DNA of 25,534 nucleotides from positions 1 through 25,534 of the forward strand of contig CAAHDV010000235.1 of assembly GCA_900770535.1 (NCBI GenBank). Direction: 5' to 3'. The notes beneath the pieces are model-generated. The model did not search any database, was not told the DNA's origin, and saw nothing but the letters and a program-made list of their open reading frames with translations. Every line of letters starts with the position of its first letter. Positions within the stretch are counted from its first letter, which is position 1. Shown here piece by piece: positions 21,366 through 25,534 of this stretch. The translations under genes were made by a program, and so were the position numbers. The DNA comes from Lachnospiraceae bacterium (GTDB lineage: Bacteria > Bacillota > Clostridia > Lachnospirales > Lachnospiraceae).

Positions 21366-23099
21366 CTACTTACCTCCGTTGTCGCTTCCGTCCTCCAGAA
21401 GGGATCTGCAAAGCTTCGTCAGCGTCGTCTTGGTCTCTGCCGTTGTCTCGCCGAGAAGGCCCGCGATCTCCTGGGCTACCATCATCTGCTTGTGGATGAC
21501 CTTCTGCGCCAGGTCGATGGTATCTAACTTGCGCTCATACTCCAGGCGTGCCTGCTCCTCTTCCTTTGTAATATCAATGAAGGTGGCCAGCACCACATTC
21601 TGCTCCGGTATGTATACAATATTCTGTAAGGTGTCCAGCTTGAACTCCGGATAATGGACCTTTTTGCCGTGAATGTTCTGGTGTGTATCAAATACCCACT
21701 GGAAATCCGCCGGATCAATGAATTCGTACAGATACATCTGTAGCGCCTCCGCCCGGGTCTTGCCGAAATACTTCTCACCCACCGCGGAATACTCCAGAAG
21801 CTTCATATCCTGATCCACGATCATGACCACATTTGGCGATGTCTCCATAACCAGGTTCGCAAAGGACTTGGATTTCTCGTACATGAACGGAATGCACATA
21901 TCAAGCTCGGCCTTTTTCTGATACACCGCAATGGCTTTCTCGCGGCAGGTCGGATAACCGCAGGCGCCGCAGTTTAATTCATCGTCCGGGCGCATTTTCC
22001 CGGTCTTTGCAAGAATCTGGCGGATCTCCTCCTCAGAGGGAACCGGATCATGCGGGGTACGGTCGAAAAATACCTTATTCAGCGATACCGCCTCAAGCAC
22101 CGGAGCTGTCTCTTCCTCCGGCACCGGATCGTGGCTGATCCGTTCTTCCATATCCAGCTTCACCTTAAACCGGGAAATGGAACGGTCATTAACAGTTGGC
22201 CCCTTAATGCAGCCGCCGGAGCACATGTTCATCTCAATGAAGCAGCCCGTGATCTCGCCGCGTACCATGCTCTGGCACAGATCAATGCAGTTGCTCTCAC
22301 CATGTACATAAAACTTCCGGTAATTATCCTGTCCGGACTGTGTAGCCACCACCGAATTGATCACGCCGCTGGTCACCGGATAGAGGCGGTTTACCCGCGG
22401 GTCCATCCGCTCAAACGGGGTATCCTCGCAATCCTCGATGACGATATCCTCTTCATTCAGCCAGCGGTTGATGTCATTGAAGTTTAACACCGCGTCGATG
22501 CAGTCCGCATGGCGCGGATCCAGTGCCTCCTGCTTTTTCGCAATGCAGGGGCCAAGGAAAACGACTTTGGTGTCCGCTCCCATCTGCTGTTTGATCATCC
22601 GTCCGTGGGCGATCATCGGAGAAACCACCGGAGCCAGATACGGAATCAGCTGCGGGTAATATTTCTCGATCAGCGCGTTCACGCTGGGACAGCAGGTGCT
22701 GATGATGTTTTCCATGGTTCCTTCGGAAAGAAGCTTCGCGTACTCCGCCGTTACCAGAGCGGCTCCCTCCGCAGTTTCCCGTACATCGGCAAACCCTAAG
22801 CGCATCAGCGCACAGCGTACCTGCCCGATGGTGTGGTATTTTAAGAGTCCCATATAAGACGGCGCAATGGAAATGACAACCTTCTCTCCCGCCTCAACCA
22901 TGCCTTTTACCAGGCTCAGGTCACTGACCAGCGTTTTGGCCGACTGGGGGCAGATCTGCAGGCAGCGCCCGCAAAGAATACAGTTCTCCGGCATGATCTC
23001 CGCACGCCCGTCTTTTACCATGATGGCCTTGACTTCGCAGTTACGCACACATTTGTAACAATGACGGCATTTCGTTGCTTTAAAGTCAATAATTGCCAT
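21366..23099 (-). CDS. PAS-containing sensory [FeFe] hydrogenase, group C3-like
   Basis: A 577-residue protein. Two ferredoxin motifs (Cys11/14/17/21 and Cys40/43/46/50) are followed by an H-cluster domain with STCCPSV (L1, Cys136/137), GPCIAKKQE (L2, Cys185, Lys188) and MCSGGCIKG (L3, Cys293/297). A four-Cys Fe-S domain (Cys377/380/385/402), a PAS domain (~415-515, TSPNVVMIVDQDMKLLEYS onwards) and a C-terminal helical region complete it. This is the architecture of HsfB/HydS sensory hydrogenases, in which a change at the H-cluster is thought to pass through PAS to the partner phosphatase. Both the ligand and relay cysteines are present, so activity is possible. It starts two bases after the 2Fe-2S gene stop, as one transcript. 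Confidence 0.92.
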   Translation of the reverse strand: MAIIDFKATKCRHCYKCVRNCEVKAIMVKDGRAEIMPENCILCGRCLQICPQSAKTLVSDLSLVKGMVEAGEKVVISIAPSYMGLLKYHTIGQVRCALMRLGFADVRETAEGAALVTAEYAKLLSEGTMENIISTCCPSVNALIEKYYPQLIPYLAPVVSPMIAHGRMIKQQMGADTKVVFLGPCIAKKQEALDPRHADCIDAVLNFNDINRWLNEEDIVIEDCEDTPFERMDPRVNRLYPVTSGVINSVVATQSGQDNYRKFYVHGESNCIDLCQSMVRGEITGCFIEMNMCSGGCIKGPTVNDRSISRFKVKLDMEERISHDPVPEEETAPVLEAVSLNKVFFDRTPHDPVPSEEEIRQILAKTGKMRPDDELNCGACGYPTCREKAIAVYQKKAELDMCIPFMYEKSKSFANLVMETSPNVVMIVDQDMKLLEYSAVGEKYFGKTRAEALQMYLYEFIDPADFQWVFDTHQNIHGKKVHYPEFKLDTLQNIVYIPEQNVVLATFIDITKEEEQARLEYERKLDTIDLAQKVIHKQMMVAQEIAGLLGETTAETKTTLTKLCRSLLEDGSDNGGK

Positions 23100-23101
23100 A
23101 C

Positions 23102-23341
23102 TTACAGTCTCCCTAAAATTTCCTTTGCAAAGAAGTCATCGGTAGTTTCCGGCTTCAAGGAGAACAGTTCTCCGTCTACCGTCACGCAGACACCGTTGAC
23201 ACAGTTGCCGGTACAGAATGCTCCGTTTAAATCTACCTTATCAGAAACTCCGTGTTCCTTTACCAGCTCCTGCAGGCGCTGGATGATTTCTCTTGATCCT
23301 TTTAAATGACATGCACTTCCGATACAGATCGTAACTCTCAT
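23102..23341 (-). CDS. Small thioredoxin-like [2Fe-2S] protein
   Basis: A 79-residue protein with all four ligands of a thioredoxin-like [2Fe-2S] ferredoxin: CIGSAC near the N-terminus and CTGNC in the middle. It resembles the C-terminal half of NuoE/HydC without the helical bundle. It probably carries electrons to or from the sensory hydrogenase that follows by two bases. ATG 23341 is chosen: GGAGG lies eight bases upstream, and the alternative TTG at 23356 overlaps that site. It is the first gene of the sensory-hydrogenase operon. Confidence 0.88.
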   Translation of the reverse strand: MRVTICIGSACHLKGSREIIQRLQELVKEHGVSDKVDLNGAFCTGNCVNGVCVTVDGELFSLKPETTDDFFAKEILGRL

Positions 23342-23388
23342 AACCCAATCCTCCAAAATTTAACTGTTGTTGACAGATAATGACCCAA

Positions 23389-23405
23389 ATGCGCACAGTG
23401 CGCAT
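23389..23405. promoter_or_regulatory. Perfect palindrome at the sensory-hydrogenase operon start site (operator candidate)
   Basis: ATGCGCAC and GTGCGCAT flank one base, a 17-base perfect inverted repeat. It starts directly after the -10 box and so covers the transcription start, the classic place for a repressor. No known family's operator is recognised. Confidence 0.6.
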
Positions 23406-23434
23406 ACTATAAATTCATTTTCTCATATTGACAC
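23406..23434 (-). promoter_or_regulatory. Promoter of the 2Fe-2S/sensory hydrogenase operon
   Basis: On the minus strand GTGTCA (23429-23434) and TATAGT (23406-23411) are 17 bases apart. The leader to the start codon is about 60 bases. Confidence 0.65.
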
Positions 23435-23540
23435 ATTTTTATCAATAAGCAAATTGCATAAAACGGCGCAAAACCTTGTTTTTTCTTGTATACACGGCAT
23501 TCTTCCACCGGTTCTCCATCGCAGAATCCGACCGCAAAAA

Positions 23541-23597
23541 ACTTTTTTCAATTTTTTCAAAAAAGTGCTTGCATTATTTCCCGAATGATGCTATATT
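23541..23597 (+). promoter_or_regulatory. tRNA operon promoter with A/T-rich upstream element
   Basis: TTGCAT (23569-23574) and TATATT (23592-23597) are 17 bases apart. An A/T tract with inverted arms ACTTTTTT and AAAAAAGT (23541-23566) lies directly upstream, like the UP elements of strong stable-RNA promoters. Confidence 0.8.
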
Positions 23598-23610
23598 ATT
23601 GGAGTCGCTT

Positions 23611-23684
23611 CGAGGCGTGGCTCAGTTTGGTAGAGCGCTGCGTTCGGGACGCAGAGGTCGCAAGTTCGAATCTTGTCGCCTCGA
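23611..23684 (+). tRNA. tRNA-Pro (anticodon CGG)
   Basis: The acceptor CGAGGCG pairs with CGCCTCG. The D arm is GCTC...GAGC and the anticodon stem CTGCG/CGCAG has loop TTCGGGA, giving CGG. The T arm has GTTCGAAT and the discriminator base is A. It is 74 bases with no encoded CCA. Confidence 0.95.
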
Positions 23685-23688
23685 TTCT

Positions 23689-23760
23689 GGCCTCATGGTC
23701 AAGCGGTTAAGACGACGCCCTCTCACGGCGTAAACTCGGGTTCGATTCCCGATGAGGTCA
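23689..23760 (+). tRNA. tRNA-Glu (anticodon CTC)
   Basis: The acceptor GGCCTCA pairs with TGAGGTC (one G-U). The anticodon stem ACGCC/GGCGT has loop CTCTCAC, giving CTC. The T arm is TCGGG-TTCGATT-CCCGA. It is 72 bases with no encoded CCA, four bases after tRNA-Pro. Confidence 0.95.
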
Positions 23761-23761
23761 T

Positions 23762-23792
23762 ATGCTTTGGATATTATGTCCAAAGCATTTTT
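23762..23792 (+). terminator. Terminator between tRNA-Glu and tRNA-Thr
   Basis: ATGCTTTGGA (23762-23771) pairs perfectly with TCCAAAGCAT (23779-23788), followed by five T. It lies one base after tRNA-Glu. Confidence 0.85.
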
Positions 23793-23800
23793 GTTAGGTC

Positions 23801-23873
23801 GCTTCTGTAGCGCAGTTGGTAGCGCAACGCATTCGTAATGCGTGGGTCGCCGGTTCGAGTCCGGCCAGGAGCT
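23801..23873 (+). tRNA. tRNA-Thr (anticodon CGT)
   Basis: The acceptor GCTTCTG pairs with CAGGAGC (one T-G). The anticodon stem ACGCA/TGCGT has loop TTCGTAA, giving CGT. The T arm is GCCGG-TTCGAGT-CCGGC and the discriminator base is T. It is 73 bases with no encoded CCA. It lies eight bases after the internal terminator, with no promoter of its own visible. Confidence 0.95.
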
Positions 23874-23880
23874 TGTAGTG

Positions 23881-23907
23881 AAACCCCTTGAGAAATCAAG
23901 GGGTTTT
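23881..23907. terminator. Terminator after tRNA-Thr
   Basis: AAACCCCTTGA (23881-23891) pairs with TCAAGGGGTTT (23896-23906) around a GAAA loop, followed by T residues. It could also serve the convergent EAL gene, though the T run on that strand is only three. Confidence 0.9.
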
Positions 23908-23961
23908 CGTGTTTTCAGGATATTATGTTATCGTGGAAAAATGGTGTTCACCAGGTTCCGC

Positions 23962-25534
23962 TTACTGGTCCAGCAGGGTCTCAAATTCCTTTAACGGCAT
24001 TGGCTTTGCGTAATAAAAGCCCTGGAAAAAGTCGCAACCGTGTTCTTTCAGAAATGCCGCCTGTTCTTTGGTCTCTACGCCCTCCGCAATGACTTTCATA
24101 TCAAGCCGGTGGGCCAGCTCAATCAGGGACATGAGAATATGGTCTGTCTTTTTGCTGGTTCCAATCCGCTGTACAAACCCCATATCCAGTTTGATGATAT
24201 CAAATTCATAGTCCCGCACTGTGCTGAAGGAAGAAATTCCACTGCCAAAATCATCAATCAGAATCTTTGCGCCTTCCTTCTGCAGGTTTGTCAAGAAACG
24301 GCCTCCGTTATCCGAAATGTCTGCGTACGCGGATTCTGTCAGTTCATAATGGAACATATTGATCGGAATTTTCTTCTCTGCGAGATTATCCCAGATTCGT
24401 TTCATAAAATGATCATCCATCAGGTCCATACGGGATAGATTCACAGCCACCGGGAGTACCTTCCGGCCCTCACGATGACGTCTTGCAATTGCCTCCTGAA
24501 CAGTCTGATTGACAAAGGCATCCAGCTTGGTAATATGTCCGCTGTCCTCCAGCACCGGAATGAAACGGCCAGGCAGCACCGGCTTCTGGTTGTCTGGAAT
24601 CCAGCGTACCAGCGCCTCAGCAGCCACAATTTCTTCTGTTTTCGCGTCATAGACCGGCTGGTAATACACACAGAACTCCTGCTTTTCGATGGCCTGCTCC
24701 AGATTGATCATGACCCGACTGTTTTCTTCGTATTCCAGCTTCATTTTTTCGTTATAAACGACATACGGTCTCACATACTGGTTGGAAATATAGTTCTTGG
24801 CCAGCTTGGCGCAGTCACACATATCGGATACGCTTAAATCACACTGCTCCGGAATATAATAAATACCACATCTTACATGGAGTTCAATCTGAGTGTTGCC
24901 ATCGCGGTAAGAATAATGCAAAAACTCCGTCAGCTGTTCCAGATTCAGGTATTTCACATTGACCAGCGCAACAAAGCGGTCCGCTTCCATGCGCGCTGTA
25001 ATCAGCGGATTTAAGAAGCTTTTCTGGATCAGTTCCACGATCTTCTTTAAAATCTTATCTCCGGTATCGTAGCCAAACAGATCGTTGATTGCTTTAAAGC
25101 GCTGAATATTGAAAAACAGGATTGCATAGGAATCTCCAGTTTTCTGATGCAGGATTTTTTCCGCACGCCGGAAAAATCCCGCGCGGTTTGGGATTCCCGT
25201 CAGAACGTCTGTCTCCAGTTCCTGCGTCATATCATCCGCCACAAGCAAAAGCATATTTTCGGAGCGGTCAAGCCAGTAGCAGGTATAGCGTTCTGTCATA
25301 TTTTTGATACTGCGCACCGTAAAAGAAAACTGTCCCTGTTTTTCCATGGTTTTTCTTAAGAAATCCAGGTCTGTACAGGAAAGGAAACGTTCCTGGTCAT
25401 TCGGATGAATATGCCGGCTGACAAACAGCTCCGTAATTTCTTCATAGGGATAATTTTTCCGTTCTTCCAGGGGAAGTCCCTTCATCCGGCAGCAGCGTAA
25501 ATTGGCGATCTGCCGGTCCAGGCTGATCAGGCTG
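23962..25534 (-). CDS. Degenerate-GGDEF/EAL protein, probable c-di-GMP phosphodiesterase, N-terminus beyond right edge
   Basis: The frame stays open to the right edge; the methionine at 25485 is internal, so at least 523 residues are seen. A PAS-like N-terminal region (HPNDQERFL and following) precedes a GGDEF domain that begins normally (DVLTGIPNRAGF). Its active-site loop reads MEADRF where GGDEF is expected, so cyclase activity is probably lost. The EAL domain keeps its key motifs: AEALVRW, VNLSR, ELTES, DDFGSG, KLDM, EGVET and QGFYYAKPMP, so c-di-GMP hydrolysis is likely. It converges on the tRNA operon; the first ~250 codons face the window edge, and no promoter can be seen. Confidence 0.9.
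   Translation of the reverse strand, partial: SLISLDRQIANLRCCRMKGLPLEERKNYPYEEITELFVSRHIHPNDQERFLSCTDLDFLRKTMEKQGQFSFTVRSIKNMTERYTCYWLDRSENMLLLVADDMTQELETDVLTGIPNRAGFFRRAEKILHQKTGDSYAILFFNIQRFKAINDLFGYDTGDKILKKIVELIQKSFLNPLITARMEADRFVALVNVKYLNLEQLTEFLHYSYRDGNTQIELHVRCGIYYIPEQCDLSVSDMCDCAKLAKNYISNQYVRPYVVYNEKMKLEYEENSRVMINLEQAIEKQEFCVYYQPVYDAKTEEIVAAEALVRWIPDNQKPVLPGRFIPVLEDSGHITKLDAFVNQTVQEAIARRHREGRKVLPVAVNLSRMDLMDDHFMKRIWDNLAEKKIPINMFHYELTESAYADISDNGGRFLTNLQKEGAKILIDDFGSGISSFSTVRDYEFDIIKLDMGFVQRIGTSKKTDHILMSLIELAHRLDMKVIAEGVETKEQAAFLKEHGCDFFQGFYYAKPMPLKEFETLLDQ

Noticed and set aside
23476..23733. Plus-strand frames running through the tRNA genes
   Set aside because: They cross the tRNA promoter and two tRNA genes; the RNA structures explain the sequence.
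1..25534. CRISPR array, prophage or integrative element genes
   Set aside because: No regularly spaced direct repeats and no integrase, capsid or relaxase motifs were seen apart from the IS607 element.

Overview
The window looks like the chromosome of an anaerobic fermentative Clostridia member, most likely a Lachnospiraceae-type gut bacterium. This is inferred from an electron-bifurcating HydABC [FeFe]-hydrogenase operon, three further [FeFe]-hydrogenase-domain proteins, a SpoIIE-type phosphatase, strong GGAGG ribosome binding sites throughout, and tRNA genes without encoded CCA. Most of the window is moderately GC-rich. The first ~1.5 kb is clearly AT-richer and is an IS607-family element (tnpA serine recombinase plus a tnpB cut by the left edge).

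Layout. (1) 1-~1560: IS607-type element on the minus strand. (2) 1613-4944: a five-gene minus-strand operon, DRTGG protein > stand-alone HATPase > short sensory-type [FeFe] hydrogenase > second DRTGG protein > PHP phosphoesterase, ending in a clear terminator. (3) 4945-5203: a divergent regulatory region with a good minus-strand promoter, an inverted repeat and a Rex-like site. (4) 5204-10308: the plus-strand operon hydC > HATPase > 2Fe-2S-like protein (HydD-like) > hydB > hydA, ending at a bidirectional terminator. (5) 10405-17830: a minus-strand peptide-use operon (dppD-dppF-dppA-dppB-dppC, an M24 proline peptidase and a cyclophilin); dppA carries a one-base frameshift. (6) 17831-18598: a 768-bp gap with the dpp promoter and leader hairpin, a receiver-domain gene remnant and an inverted-repeat-bounded segment. 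(7) 18599-23341: a second hydrogenase locus on the minus strand, 2Fe-2S protein > PAS-containing sensory hydrogenase > SpoIIE/PP2C phosphatase > group B-type hydrogenase, behind a promoter with a perfect palindrome at the start site. (8) 23569-23907: a tRNA-Pro/Glu/Thr cluster. (9) 23962 to the right edge: a degenerate-GGDEF/EAL protein.

How it works together. HydABC should couple NADH and reduced ferredoxin oxidation to H2 formation (or the reverse). By domain architecture and H-cluster motifs the four hydrogenase-domain proteins match groups A3, B, C3 and D, so all four major [FeFe] groups lie within about 17 kb. Around them sit two kinase-like ATPases, a PP2C phosphatase, two DRTGG proteins and a PHP phosphoesterase. 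I infer an H2/redox-sensing phospho-signalling system controlling hydrogen metabolism. No STAS-type anti-sigma antagonist, sigma factor or H-cluster maturase (HydE/F/G) is present here, so the output is unknown. The dpp segment is a separate peptide uptake and proline-peptide degradation unit.
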